Source of the DNA: Ophiura sarsii | Taxonomy: Eukaryota; Echinodermata; Ophiuroidea; Amphilepidida; Ophiuridae | Length of the DNA: 64,000 bases | NCBI GenBank assembly: GCA_035610835.1 | Contig: CM069455.1 | Location: 17,931,874 to 17,995,873 of the forward strand | Direction of reading: 5' to 3' | Shown: positions 34,183 to 44,600 of the stretch, piece after piece | Position numbering within the stretch: the stretch's first letter is position 1 | How the letters are laid out: each line of letters begins with the position of its first letter | Position numbers and translations under genes: made by a program | Notes under the pieces: model-generated | Databases searched by the model: none | Told to the model about the DNA's origin: nothing | What the model saw: the letters and a program-made list of their open reading frames with translations, nothing else

Positions 34183-36888
34183 CCTTAAGTTCGTTGACTG
34201 CTTGTAGGTTCTGTTTTCAATATTTTGCTCTCCATGCATCAGTGCTCACCACGATGACACAATTTAACAATTTTCGGTAAAACTTTAGCGATTACTAGTA
34301 TACCAAACCTGTTTGCTCATAAGAGATGGCATCCAGATTCGTACGGATTGAAAACCGTAGATCGGAGGGGGTAAACGCACTGGAATAAACGGAAAGTTTT
34401 GTGTAGATAAACGGAACGCGGTTAAATAATGACCAACCAATACGTGTTTAGCCATGCTTAGCGAACGCATTGAACAACTCCCGTGAACGGACAGCCAGTG
34501 CGTTCACCATGTTTACCCTCTCCGATATACGGTTTTCAATCCGTACGAATCTGGATGCCATCCCTAAGTTCCATTTCTAATGACCGGCTGACGTGATTTG
34601 ACATCTTTTGATTCGTTTGGAGGAAGACAATTACTCCTAAACAGGTGTAACAATATAGCAGGGTTCTGCTCAGATGATGACCACACTAGATGACGCTTTT
34701 CATTATTCGCCCAAACGCTGTCGCAATCTAATCGTTTTCGCGTTTAGTGGCAGGTTCGGGAGAAATAATTCACCCTAAAATAGTTTAGCAGCGGAAGCAA
34801 TTTAGCATCCATGGCAGGATTTAGAAAAAATTATTCAAATCTGGTTTAGCAACAGGTAATTGCATATATCCATACATGCAGAATAGGTGTGGAAGTGTAA
34901 CTTATCCTTCAGATATACTTCTGCGGTGTGTTCTTTCGAGAATGGAGGAATTATGCACTTTTCCGTTTCTACAAGCTCTTTTATACAGCAGCAATAGTAT
35001 GTTTACCTTCGCAAGGCTAGTATTTCGAGTGATGAGGCCATAGATTTCTCTACAACCCGCCGAATGACATGAATAAGCCAGATCGTCAAACGATGCCATA
35101 ACACCTGCGGCCTGTTTAGACAGTTCCTTCTGGAGATTCTCTTGGAGCTGTACAAAAGTTGGTGAAGCGATAAAAAAGACATGGGTTAAGATAGCAACGT
35201 GAGATGGAATCAAATGGCTCATCCCCGACCCACTCACTCCTCACTCAGTTACTCAGCTCAGCAGGTATATCATCCCCAGGTCATCTACATTCTAAGGTTG
35301 CTCATGTCTCAACGTTTTAACTTTTATTCTTGACCATCATAGTCAAATGTGGCCAATCAGCTGAGGTCTTTCAAGCTGATACGGTTACTATTACTTACAG
35401 AACCGAGAGTCTAGTGATCAGCCGTAATCAGTAACATAACTTCAGTGACGGTGAGAGTTAGTTTACCATTACGCTACAAGGCCCGCTTAGCAGCGCTATA
35501 AATTGCTGCCCTAAAAACCAGCACCAAATTTAAATATTCGCCTTCCATCAAAGCTGGTTGCTATATGACATAATTCGCATGTGCAACCAACCAGCTGTAT
35601 TGCAACGCCCATTGAGTAGTTTAAACGCATGAGCGTGGATGTAATTTCCAACATAATGGAAACTCACCCATGCAGTTAGCAAGAAGTACCACTCGTACAC
35701 GCCCCGAATTTAAATATACAACCAGGCAATCCTCTCGTATTAATTGATAACAATAGGTTTACCAGACCGAATTAATAGCGCTTCTAAGCGTGGAATATGA
35801 TATTGTCGTGAAAACATCACCAGGTATGAAGAAGTATGTCTACTCTCATAAACAATGAAAAAATTCACCAATTTTGTACAAAAAGTATTTTTCCTGATTT
35901 GTTGAATACGGGACCTGACTATTTTGACTCACCCTGTATCACTATGAATCGATCGTCCGGTTGAGTATTTTTAACTCCGAGTTTAAAGAAATACGAATAA
36001 TTATTATGTTATATATTTTTTTTAAAGGATTTGTTATAAAAGAATAATTAATATTACCCATGTCAGAACCTTCCAATAGTCATCATTTCGGTCACCAACA
36101 TTCTTTCCACTATTATCCTCAAAAGATCTCGACGGTTCCTTGCGACTAACACTAGTATTGCGTGCAGCATCGTCAAGTCCAGACGACAGAAAGAATACCG
36201 AGCTGACGGCGATGTAGCCGTGGGTTGATACGTTTGCAAGATGGTTTTCGTAGATGAAAGAAGGTATGAAACCACCCAAACCTGAGATGAAAAACACCAC
36301 TCCGTACTCGCCTGGTTGAGAAGGATAGTATACTGCGAAGAGAACAGAACATGGACGTAAACGCTTTGAAAACTGTGAAGGCGCTACAAATGTCTTTGTC
36401 CAGTCAGAGTAGACGATAGCGGCTAGATATATCAATGGAGAAAGAACACCTGGCAACATGCTTCCGAGAGCCTAGTTATCGTATTTGAAAATAAGAAGAA
36501 TTTGGCATTAACATGATTAATGCACAACCATAGTTAACTCAAGAGTTTAGTATTGGCATTCGGATGCACAACCACAGTGAACTCAAGAGTTCTGTAGTAA
36601 TGGCATTGGTGCACAACCACATTAAACTCAAGAGTTCTGTATTGACATTGGTGCACAACCACAGTGAACTCAAGAGTTTAGTATTGGCATTCGGGTGCAC
36701 AACCATAGTGAACTCAAAAGTTCTGTATTAACCTCAACAAGTTATGTGGGCCTAACAAAGTTTCTTACCCAGGGTGCGTTGCGGTATGTCTGTTGTCGCT
36801 GTTGAAATGAAGAACGACGATACGGCGAGCTTACCGGCCTCGTACGGGTTTCCGTGGTCTACGTAAATACTCAAGCATGGCACCATGG
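29598..36888 (-). CDS. Chlorophyllase-like alpha/beta hydrolase, six exons
   Basis: Exons on the minus strand are 36888-36769, 36332-36058, 35147-35007, 33754-33578, 30926-30884 and 29791-29598. Each junction has AG/GT signals and the phases match (1, 0, 0, 0, 1). This gives 315 residues from the ATG at 36886, or 337 if translation starts at the in-frame ATG at 36952, which would add a hydrophobic signal-like leader. Visible landmarks are PYEAGKLAV, the N-terminal VYYPSQPGEYGVVFFISGLGG (oxyanion-loop side), STHGYIAVS, the elbow SCHSAGCREI (nucleophile Ser160 in the short form), FIEP, IGTELG and GHGHCDIL (His241). Order and length fit the chlorophyllase/dienelactone-hydrolase-type fold. The usual GxSxG elbow has Cys in place of the first Gly, and the acid position appears to be Glu184. 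Animal substrates of this family are not established. Introns are filled with mobile DNA. Confidence 0.88.
30179..30677. mobile_element. TA-flanked MITE in hydrolase intron 5
   Basis: The ends GACCATTTCAAAT and ATTTGAAATGGTC are inverted and flanked by TA on both sides. An internal perfect 13-bp hairpin (ccatgacctgtca / tgacaggtcatgg) lies near 30250-30282. Confidence 0.65.
30884..30926 (-). CDS. Hydrolase exon 5, 43-bp microexon with catalytic His
   Basis: The acceptor is cgtctttttatttgcag and the donor CATA|GTAAGT. It encodes GHGHCDILSPLGWH, supplying the GH-x-D histidine motif of the hydrolase. It enters in phase 0 and leaves in phase 1, exactly as exons 4 and 6 require. Confidence 0.88.
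31441..32514. mobile_element. Foldback element with ~0.4-kb inverted arms
   Basis: AAGGTTCAGTCACACAGAAG at the left is matched by its complement at the right. The complementarity continues inward for several hundred bases on each side around a ~180-base centre near 31860-32030, with a ~40-base insertion in the right arm. No coding capacity or clean target duplication was seen. It interrupts one of the decayed exon-4 copies, so it is younger than that array. Confidence 0.8.
33261..33497. mobile_element. TAA-flanked PIF/Harbinger-like MITE, copy 1
   Basis: The ends GAGATGGCATCCAGATTCG and CGAATCTGGATGCCATCCC form inverted repeats of about 60 bases, flanked by TAA. A sister repeat unit near 32950 reads tcttaagtctcccagg without the element, so it shows the empty site directly. 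Confidence 0.88.
33578..33754 (-). CDS. Hydrolase exon 4
   Basis: The acceptor is tttctttaatacag and the donor GTCAAG|GTATGT; 59 codons, phase 0 to 0. It encodes FIEPYVQIP, LMIGTELGDE, CSQPG and CPRVLGNVK, the segment between the acid residue and the catalytic histidine. Its 3' half and donor are the source of the decayed repeat array immediately downstream. Confidence 0.9.
33862..34182 (+). mobile_element. 3' end of a non-LTR retrotransposon with (TTA)n tail
   Basis: A plus-strand frame (33862-34023) encodes YEPTRNLRSGSKYLL, TSYGRRS and DFKSLLKTYLF, the signature C-terminus of a LINE ORF2. The block normally between RRS and FKSLL (the LWNSLP segment) is deleted. A ~100-base 3' untranslated part follows and ends in a (TTA)n tract at 34128-34182. 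It lies in hydrolase intron 3, antisense to the gene. Confidence 0.8.
34128..34182 (+). repeat. (TTA)n microsatellite
   Basis: About 18 uninterrupted TTA/ATT units form the tail of the LINE fragment. Confidence 0.95.
34323..34564. mobile_element. TAA-flanked PIF/Harbinger-like MITE, copy 2
   Basis: Same family as 33261-33497, with TAA at 34320-34322 and 34565-34567 and near-identical arms. It lies in hydrolase intron 3. Two copies within 1.1 kb suggest a locally active family. Confidence 0.88.
35007..35147 (-). CDS. Hydrolase exon 3 (nucleophile elbow)
   Basis: The acceptor is ccaacttttgtacag and the donor AAG|GTAAAC; 47 codons in phase 0. Joined to exon 2 it reads YWKVLTWLQENLQKEL, a helix typical of the family, then the nucleophile motif H-S-A-G with Cys on either side. 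Confidence 0.9.
36058..36332 (-). CDS. Hydrolase exon 2
   Basis: A strong acceptor (ttctgttctcttcgcag) is followed by 275 coding bases and the donor TGG|GTAATA. Joining to exon 1 restores ...TLVYYPSQPGEYGVV..., the typical start of the hydrolase core. The reading frame also extends upstream through the acceptor, but there it lacks family resemblance. Confidence 0.88.
36520..36730. repeat. ~50-60-bp minisatellite in hydrolase intron 1
   Basis: Four to five copies of gcacaaccacagtgaactcaagagtt followed by ctgtattgg(c)att. Confidence 0.8.
36769..36888 (-). CDS. Hydrolase exon 1 (first recognised)
   Basis: A splice-acceptor-like tgcttctacgcag precedes CCATGG, and the exon ends CTGG|GTAAGA (phase 1). 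It encodes MVPCLSIYVDHGNPYEAGKLAV and on to PQRTL. The frame is also open upstream to an ATG at 36952, so either this is the initial coding exon with a leader of 22 more residues, or an upstream exon exists that I cannot see. Confidence 0.75.
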
Positions 36889-36989
36889 CTGCGTAGAAGC
36901 ACATTATAAAACAATCATCAAAATGTAATAAGATCTTAGCCCAAAAGGACACTCAGCTTTTGAAGTAACAACAATGATCGGATCAGACA

Positions 36990-37440
36990 ATAACTCTAAA
37001 CCATGGGTCACTAATCGGTAGATGTTTGCTCAAAAAGGTCATTCAAAAGAAAGGGGAAAAAAGTTAGGGCCACATTAAATGAGAGTCTTGGGGCATGAGT
37101 AAGAGAATTTTAAGATTGACAATAAAAAGAGTCGTTGAAAGGAGAGGAACCAGAAACTCTTATGCCGATAAGGAGCCATGATCTCCTGGAGCCACAGTCC
37201 GGCCTACGTAGACATACACGGAATGAAGCGTGAAACTAGTGTTGCGTGTAGAGGTAAGTACCCTATAACAACCAATACTTCACTGTACAGGGCGGACTAT
37301 GGCTCAGGGGACTCTGTCTCTACTACACCAAGTTAGTTTGAGTACACTTTTAACTTTCAACGGTTAACATATTTAAGAAGTTTCTGGTTTAATCGTCTAT
37401 TGTTGTAAACGTTGTAAAAACTACGAATAAACGAGAAAAG
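36990..37440. other. Sequence upstream of the hydrolase, nothing recognised
   Basis: This should hold the hydrolase 5' region, but I see no clear TATA box or upstream exon. Confidence 0.3.
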
Positions 37441-37448
37441 ATATTTGA

Positions 37449-37950
37449 ATTTCGTGAAATGCTTATGGATTTCGTGAAATGCCTATTTGAATTTTGTGAA
37501 ATGCTTACGGATTTCGTGAAATGCTTATAAGGATTTCGTGAAATGTTTATATGGATTTCGTGAAATGCTTATATGGATTTCGTGAAATGCTTATATGGAT
37601 TTCGTGAAATGCTTATGGATTTCGTGAAATGTGTCTGGATTTCGTGAAATGTGTATGGATGTTAAATGTTTATGGATTTCGTGAATTTCTTATGGATTTC
37701 GTGAAATGTGTATGGATGTTAAATGTTTACGGATTTCGTGAATTTCTTACAGATTTCGTGAAATGTGTACGGATTTCGTGAAATGTGTACGGATTTCGTG
37801 AAATGTTTACGGATTTCGTGAAATGTGTACGGATTTCGTGAAATGTGTACGGATTTCGTGAAATGTGTACGGATTTCGTGAAATGTTTATGGATTTCGTA
37901 AAATATTCATGGATTCTGTGACATGCTCACAGATCCCGTGAAATCCTCAC
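37449..37950 (+). repeat. Minisatellite GGATTTCGTGAAATG(N)5-8
   Basis: More than 20 copies of ggatttcgtgaaatg separated by short variable spacers (tgtac, cttat, cttatat). The period is 20-24 bases, it is most regular at 37740-37880, and it decays towards 37950. Confidence 0.95.
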
Positions 37951-37954
37951 GGTT

Positions 37955-39005
37955 AAATTAAATTCACAATAATTTTGATTTTGAGTATCCAAACAATCAA
38001 AACCCCAACAAGGTTGGCCCAACCGGGATCCGAACAAGGACCTCGTGCCCACACGGCGGGGTCACGCTCTCTGGAGTAGATTTTCACTCATTTGCACTGG
38101 TCTGTAAACACACAGACTAAAACTATATAAAAGAGTGGAATTTCACTTAAAAGAATAAGATAATATACATCAATAATGGAAGGATCACTTACCTATCGCC
38201 ATTAAGAAACAGTACGTTGACGTTCTCATTATTATAATAAATAATTCAACTATAGAATAAAACTGTTATAGAATAATGTCCATCCAAAATAAAGATGCCT
38301 TCCCAATGGAATGATGGAAACAGTAAAAATAGTTCAAAATCACACCACTGGTTATATATACATTATATGGGTACTTCAAATAGAGATGTTTCAAAGGTCA
38401 GATATGATTCTATTATTATCATCGAAGTAGTATAATTATTTATCATGTTTATTACAATATCAATCAATCGATGCATTAGATAAAGGGTGAGAAGCAGATT
38501 GTTATCATTTATATTGGTGCCTTGTTCAGGTCTGGTGGTCATGAAGCTGCTATGAGCAGAATCATGTGAACACTTTATCTTACATACATGTACATATTAT
38601 ATACAGATAACGATTACAATGACTATAGATGGCATGACTTTAATATTGGTAATCTTATGGTTTTAATTAACATCAATCTTTGTAAAATGTTGTTATCTAC
38701 ATTTTTCGTACCTAATTTGCCACCGAAGAGAGTAAATCATCGAGCAAAGATTTACAACGGTTAATGAAGAATCTTGTAATTTCAAATACAACGTACAAGA
38801 CCCGGGGTTTTACGTTAACTAATTTAAAATCAGTACTCAGTATCAAAAATGTAAGATATACACTAAACTACATGAATGTAGCACTCAAATGGAGTGGATA
38901 TGTTTTAAGTTATGATGCTCCTAGTAACCACACCTAAGGAAAACAAAGTGTTTTTTTGTGTGTATGGGATGTCATTTATTTGTATAAACCCAGTGTGCTG
39001 GGGTG
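37955..39005. other. Mostly unrecognised; weak tRNA-like fragment on minus strand near 38020-38080
   Basis: On the minus strand, agagcgtgac...gggcacgaggtcc followed by gttcggatccc resembles the anticodon-to-T-arm part of a tRNA, but box A is not convincing. It may be a decayed tRNA-derived SINE head. The rest is plain AT-rich sequence. Confidence 0.35.
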
Positions 39006-39009
39006 GGCA

Positions 39010-39315
39010 TGTGTGGCGCAGTGGGTAGAGCACTGGATCTATGATCTAAAGGTTGTGGGTTCGAGTCCCGCTGTGGTCAACATGTTGTGCTCTTGAGTAA
39101 GGCACTTTACCGCAATTGCTCCTCTCTACCCAGGTGTATTTAAATGGGTACCGGCATTCTTCAGTGCTGGGAAGATAACAGACTCGCTGTGAAGGAGGTG
39201 TAGCGAGGCCAACTGTACACAGCAACCTTATAAAAAGGAGTGAGACTGGCCCTATCGCTTTGAAAGCTCCTGGCATTACAGGATCGACCGCCTTTACTTC
39301 CTTTACTTGGTGTGC
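39010..39315 (+). mobile_element. tRNA-derived SINE
   Basis: The 5' part is tRNA-like: box A TGGCGCAGTGGG (39013-39024) and box B GGTTCGAGTCC (39058-39068) at the correct distance, giving an internal RNA polymerase III promoter. The body that follows (gagtaaggcactttaccgcaattgctcc, acccaggtgtatttaaatgggtacc) resembles the conserved central domain shared by several widespread animal SINEs. No flanking target duplication is evident. Not a functional tRNA: the acceptor stem does not pair well. Confidence 0.85.
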
Positions 39316-39319
39316 TATC

Positions 39320-41085
39320 AACACTGGTCAGTATAATTATACATGCACGGTGGTCAGTAGGCTGCGATTCGATTAATTTCACACAAATTGTCACCGCTGA
39401 GTGAGTTTTGCTTAGCTAGGCAATGATATACAATAGCAAACAATTTTACTAAAACTTTGTTAAAGTATGCACTCGAATTGCATGACCGAGGTCTAAAATT
39501 TTGCGTGGAAGACATTTCTTGATACCAATACTGACTTTAAATTAGCTAACATTAAAGCACCTGTTCAGAAGCATGTGTTTGTAGCGCTTCAATTAATCGT
39601 TACGCTTTACAACAAAATTAAGAATACTATACTGTGCCCAAACCACCAAACGATAACATCGATACTAATACATTATTATTAGATACAACATTATTTGGCA
39701 AAACTTCAATTATTTAAAACTAGGTAAACAGACATTGTGGTGGGAAATGTAGCAATTAATCTACTCTCTGGTTGTTTATCACCCACGTAGTTTTACACGC
39801 AGTTGTCTCTTTTCAAAAGGAGTCCGGTAAAGTTTCCTGGGTTTCAAACCAGGCTTTCCAAGCGTGAAGTGAACAACGTCCTATTATTTACATACCTGTT
39901 TGTACAACAATCCTTGATCGCGTTTTTGATATCGAAATCTATAATCATGATCATAATATAATCATTTTCCGATACGCGACAACCCAACTAATGAATGTCG
40001 TGCTATACACTGACATCACGTATTGTGTTATTGAGGCGGAAATGAAATGAAAGTGAATCTATAGGCACTCGATTTAGCTCTCGATAGGCCTATTTTTGTA
40101 TCGATGAAATCGTCTAACCCCTAAACAACATGGTTAAGATTTACCGAGGATACTCTTAATTTTATGATGACGTCGGTATGACGTAAAGCGTATCGGAAAC
40201 CTGCGGACCTTTTACGTCTTTTTTGTTTTCCGCTATATATATTTTGTAGAAGTTAACGACTAGTAGATCAGTTGGTATAGAAACGTTTATTACAAGCGCA
40301 GAAATGATAGCATATAAATTACAACATTTATACTGAGCAGCACAATACACTTCAAAAATACTTACTAAGTCAGAAACGCTAGTGCAGTAAAAAATGAAAA
40401 TATGCTGCCCAAATAACAAAAGACATGACATATCAATACTCTTAAATGATTTTAAAATACCACAATAAATTTAAGAATATTGAGAATGTTTAATATCATT
40501 GAAAGAATTGTAGTGCGCATAGCTAATATTTACAACTTTATCGTTAGTAATAATCATTGCAGACATGGAACTTGGAAGTTTTGCATAAATTGTGATATGA
40601 TGGCAAGATTATGTACATATTTTGAAGTGATATCTTGAAGAAGCTGTATTTTTAAGGGGTAGAGATGTCATTCAAAATCCTAACGTCAGCCACGTCATAT
40701 GACGTAATGATTTTAGTTTGTCCTGTGTGAGCTGTCATGTGAATTATCCCGGTTGCCATTTTCTTCACGTGACGTTCTCTAGTTCTCTATTCTACATAGA
40801 AGTACACCACAAATACAATCCAATACCAAATGTTAAATTAATTCACTAGTAGTACTATTCAAGATAGAATACAAATCTACTCCCAAGTTTTCTCATAAAA
40901 CAGTACATACACGTGAGGTGTGGTATCAATACATTTGATAAGGATCACCGACGTTTTCGCTGGTACTATTGCAACATCATGTTGAAACATCTTTTAGGAC
41001 CAAAAGGTTACGAATAAGACAATTATGGGCTTCTATTGATCTCAAAATCTCGTTGGAGGAAATTGATCACACACGGGTCACACAT
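39320..41085. other. Intergenic; contains remnants of Ig-gene distal 5' flank
   Basis: 39806-39890 (tgggtttcaaaccag, gaagtgaacaacgtc) matches the distal flank of Ig members B and D (near 43500 and 53370). 40690-40740 (catatgacgtaatg..ttagtttgt) matches their CRE-containing part. So this is the upstream flank of a duplicated unit whose gene is gone or has moved. A perfect 14-bp palindrome, acgtcatatgacgt, lies at 40692-40705. Confidence 0.55.
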
Positions 41086-41218
41086 CGTCATTGGGTATTC
41101 GAGCCCTGGAGATTTCTCCATGCGTATGTTTTTCACTTTTGTTCGATACCATATCCAATGAGAAAGCAAATGGATTCAAACGACACAACAAGTTTAAATA
41201 TTTCCATATATTGAACTT

Positions 41219-42665
41219 TTATTCAATTATGGTAATATATGGACTATCTTCATTGGGTCTTTCATACAGGTTGGTCTCAGCGTAGTCGTAGCAGAGCTCT
41301 TTCCCGTCCTTCTGCATGTTTTTGTTGTCTTTCCCTAAACCGCTGTTGGATTCTTGATCTTTACCAGCACTAAGTATGTTATTGTTAAGTTCAGTGTACT
41401 CCTGCACTATATTTTGCTCGATGCTCAGGTCTACGTCTTGGTATTCGTCGTCTGGTGTGTCATTGACATTCGCTTGACGCTGCTCGACAACCGACTGGGC
41501 GCGGTGCACAGAAACATCTCGTTGGGCCAATGTTGATGTCTCATTTTGTCGGACTTTGCGATAAAGACAAATAGCGATACCGGCTATTACAGCGCAGACG
41601 ATAGTCATGGCTACGAACGCACCAATCCAACCGATGTTTGAATCAGCACGTGTTTCGCGCGGGTTGTTCACGGTTTCGTTTCGGCTTTCTGTCTGATTAA
41701 AGACAACAACAAGTTCAGCATTTGCCTGTAACCAGTAGTCATCAAACAAGGCGTAACACGAAATCAGGGTTCCATTGTCTTTCGCAAGTGTGGGGCCTGA
41801 TACGAAAAACTGATTCAACAGAAAACCATCTTGATTGTTGTATTTGAGGCTCTGTAAGCCATAGCCATCGTAACGGCTTCGTATTATTCGGAACATGGAC
41901 CACGCAATCAAATTCGGCTTCATCATATACATTGGCGCTAAATCTTGACGGTCGTATGTCGGCACGCAAGGTGGATTCGGCTTGAATTGTACAGTTTTGC
42001 TTGTAAGAAAACTCTAAACTGTTTACACTACATGTGAAAGTATCCGTAATCCTTATCTGGGAATATTGGAGGGAAATTTCAGAGGTTAGAAATCCATTTT
42101 GGTCGATCTCCGAGCCCGTTGTCGTCAATGCAGTCTCACCAAGCGCGTTTTCGTCCGTCGTCGTCCAGATGAGAGATACCTGAGGGTTGCCGGTCTCAGA
42201 GTAACAAGACAATGTAACATTGTTATCGATGTGGCCTGTTTTAAATGAACAAATGAGAAACCAGCTGCTGGGATAGTAAAGTACCTTAGTAGTAACTGAC
42301 CGTTCATCGACTAGAATATTCCCATCGAATAAAGTGCAAGTGTAGGTTCCATTATCACTTCGCGAAATTGATTCAATGGTAAGATCAACTTGATCACTAA
42401 GGAATGTCACTGTTGTGTCTGTGCGATTTCCGAATTCCTCGTCAATAAAATCTCCATTTCTAGTAAGAATCTGGCCATCTTTACTCAAAATGAAATCAAT
42501 ACCACCAACAGGCGGATTTAAGGCCACACACCCGAGTTCAATGGAACTCCCAATCTTTGGGTTTGAAGGCCGAGCATAAAAGCGGTCGATATCAACACTA
42601 TTGCAAGGAGTCGGGGATACATTCAAATACAATACAATCACTAACACAATATCCTTCAGTGCCAT
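41219..42665 (-). pseudogene. Ig-superfamily receptor member B, one frameshift
   Basis: It starts at MALKDIVLVIVLYL (signal peptide). Three Ig domains follow, and one membrane segment (IGWIGAFVAMTIVCAVIAGI). The cytoplasmic tail has DDEYQDV, QEYTEL, CYDYAETNLYE and a terminal SPYITII. Upstream (42665-41742) and downstream (41965-41219) frames overlap. An extra base near 41793, where paralogues read ATCAACCCGACGCTT, breaks domain 3. Apart from that one indel the gene is full length (~480 codons) and intronless. It is therefore a very young pseudogene, a null allele or an assembly error. Its last tyrosine motif (S-P-Y-I-T-I) fits the ITIM consensus, unlike the YGNI of most paralogues. Confidence 0.88.
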
Positions 42666-43745
42666 TCTCGTGACTTCTTAACACGATGTTGTTGCAAATC
42701 AAATTATTGATTTAAGATGTCTCTGTCTGAAAAACTTGGGGGATATCACCGTTCTGGGTAGTTATACAGTTCAACGTAGCATACAGATTATGATAGGTGA
42801 CGATTTTAACAAAACTAACACGCTCTGCTGATTCACACTTCGTTATCCACATCAAACATATACAGATATACAAGTAATGTTTCCTAATCGATTTTCCAAT
42901 CCCAGCGCCTACATACCGTTTTAATATCATACGTCGTAAGCTTTGTTCTTCTGTCTATTTTAGCGGAGATTTTCTGGTTACATATCTGAGTCACTTAGAC
43001 GGCCTGATGCGAAGCTTTTTGAAATGTTCGAGTTAGTTGAGACGTCTCAGAAGAACAAGAGTTGTAACTTATGATTTGAAAAGCGGCACGACCAGCGATG
43101 CGATAGGAAGTAATAGTCCGACTATTCCCAACTTCAGGCAGGTCTACGCAAAGCGCTGCATATGTCGTATCAGGGAATGTGGAACAACACAATTGTACGT
43201 TGAAACATGCAAGTTTAACATGACGATTATAAAGCATGATACAGTTGACCGAGCTTTAATTGAATAGCAAACCTAACTACTTGTACCCTATAGCTCATTG
43301 TTGCGGAACTATACAGACGTCCATAGTGGCTTCTAAATCCATGAACCACTCTAGTGAGAAAAAACCCTATCATGACTATTACATATATCGTGGTCCAGGA
43401 ATACGAAACGTTCATACATTAAATATTTGACACCATAAACATGATGAACACAAAAGTAACCGGTCATCTGTAATGTTCTGATTAAGTGGGCCGTATTTTC
43501 TGGGTTTCAAACCAGAGTTGTTTCCAAATGTGAAGTAAACAACGTCATACAGTGACAAGCCATATGACGTCATGGCTTTAGTTTGTGTCAGCAATCACTT
43601 AGAACATTGAACGTTAGTGAGTTCGACGGCTTATTTATTTGTATGGCAAGGTCGGTGACGTGTCGTAGAGCTTGACAGCGCTTTAGGAGGTTGTGAGGTT
43701 GACGAGCGAATATCTAAAAGTTCTGGGTATGGTGGAGACAAAATC
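42666..43745 (-). promoter_or_regulatory. Conserved 5' flank of Ig member B
   Basis: About 1 kb upstream of the start codon is shared with member D (52449-53600), in part with C (45216-45530) and in part with F (56625-57170). Shared blocks include the cctaatcgattttcc block near 42885, tctgtctattttagcg, gatttgaaaagcggcacg and a CRE-type palindrome TGACGTCA at 43565-43572. Conservation may simply reflect recent duplication. Confidence 0.55.
43565..43572. promoter_or_regulatory. CRE-like TGACGTCA, Ig member B flank
   Basis: A perfect 8-bp cAMP-response-element palindrome within the conserved flank, also present at 53440-53447. It lies about 0.9 kb from the start codon. Function is inferred only from the motif. 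Confidence 0.4.
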
Positions 43746-43844
43746 GAGCCCTGGAGATTTCTCCATGCGTATGTCTTTCATTTTTGCAGCATGAAGCGCA
43801 TATCCAATGAGAAAGCAAATGGATTCAAACGTCACACATTTTTT

Positions 43845-44295
43845 AATATTTCCATACACCCGACTTTCCTAATTGGGTCTTTCATATACGCCTGGTCTCA
43901 GCGTAGTCGTAGAGTTCTTCCTCGTCCTTCTGCGTGTTTCTGTTGTCTTTCCCTAAACCGCTGTTGGATTTCTGATCTTTACCAGCACTAAGCACTGTTA
44001 AGTTCAGTGTATTCCTGCCCTATATTCTGCTCGGCATTCAGGTCTTGGTATTCGACGCCGGGCTGGTGGTGTGTCATTGATATTCGCTTGATTTATGACT
44101 TGACCGTCGCTATCCAACCGACTGGACGCGCACAGAACCATCTTATTGTTGGGACAACTTTGATGTATCATTTTGTCGGAATTTCCGATAAAGAAAAATA
44201 GTGATACCGGCTATATTGCAGCGCAGACTGACTACGAACGCACCAATCCAACCGATGTTTGAATCAGCACGTATTCCGCGCGGTTTGTTCAATTT
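43845..44295 (-). pseudogene. Ig-receptor relic (member C): membrane and tail part
   Basis: Homologous to the last ~150 codons of the receptors, from the SNIGWIGAFV membrane segment to the C-terminal YERPNE. Several small indels break the frame (for example near 43998, 44062 and 44170). Homology stops at about 44295, where unrelated sequence begins. The matching 5' flank is found again at 45216-45530, so about 0.9 kb of foreign repeat sequence replaces the Ig-domain part. Confidence 0.85.
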
Positions 44296-44309
44296 TCGTT
44301 TGATATCAT

Positions 44310-44600
44310 TTTATTTGATATTATTTGGGTCCTACGACCCTGGATAACCCAATAAGCTTATTAGCTTATTTCCATTGGGGTCCGTTAGATGTCTGAACAG
44401 ATACAGACCGGGATGATCCCCTACTCTTTACAAAAGAGTCTGTAACCTTTTAACGTGCTCGGGTATTGCTCTTCCGATGCACGGGACCACCATTTATACG
44501 TGACTTCCGAACCACTGGTTTTTTGCTGCCATTAGGAAATCGTCACAGATCATTTCGCTTCATTTAACAGGCTACCGATACGGCGCACACAGTATAGAAT
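44310..44600. other. Unrecognised sequence replacing part of Ig member C
   Basis: Moderately GC-rich sequence with ggtcctacgaccc and caataagcttattagcttatt palindromes. It looks like part of a repeat, but the family is not identified. Confidence 0.35.

Noticed and set aside
36333..36474. Upstream extension of hydrolase exon 2
   Set aside because: The frame is open, but when joined to exon 1 in the required phase it meets a stop. The acceptor at 36333-36334 gives the family-typical LVYYPSQPG junction instead.
37449..37950. CRISPR-like array
   Set aside because: The repeat is 15 bases with 5-8-base spacers that are themselves repeated, in eukaryotic DNA without cas genes. It is a minisatellite.
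38020..38080. tRNA gene on the minus strand
   Set aside because: Only the anticodon-to-T-arm portion looks tRNA-like. Box A and acceptor-stem pairing are missing.
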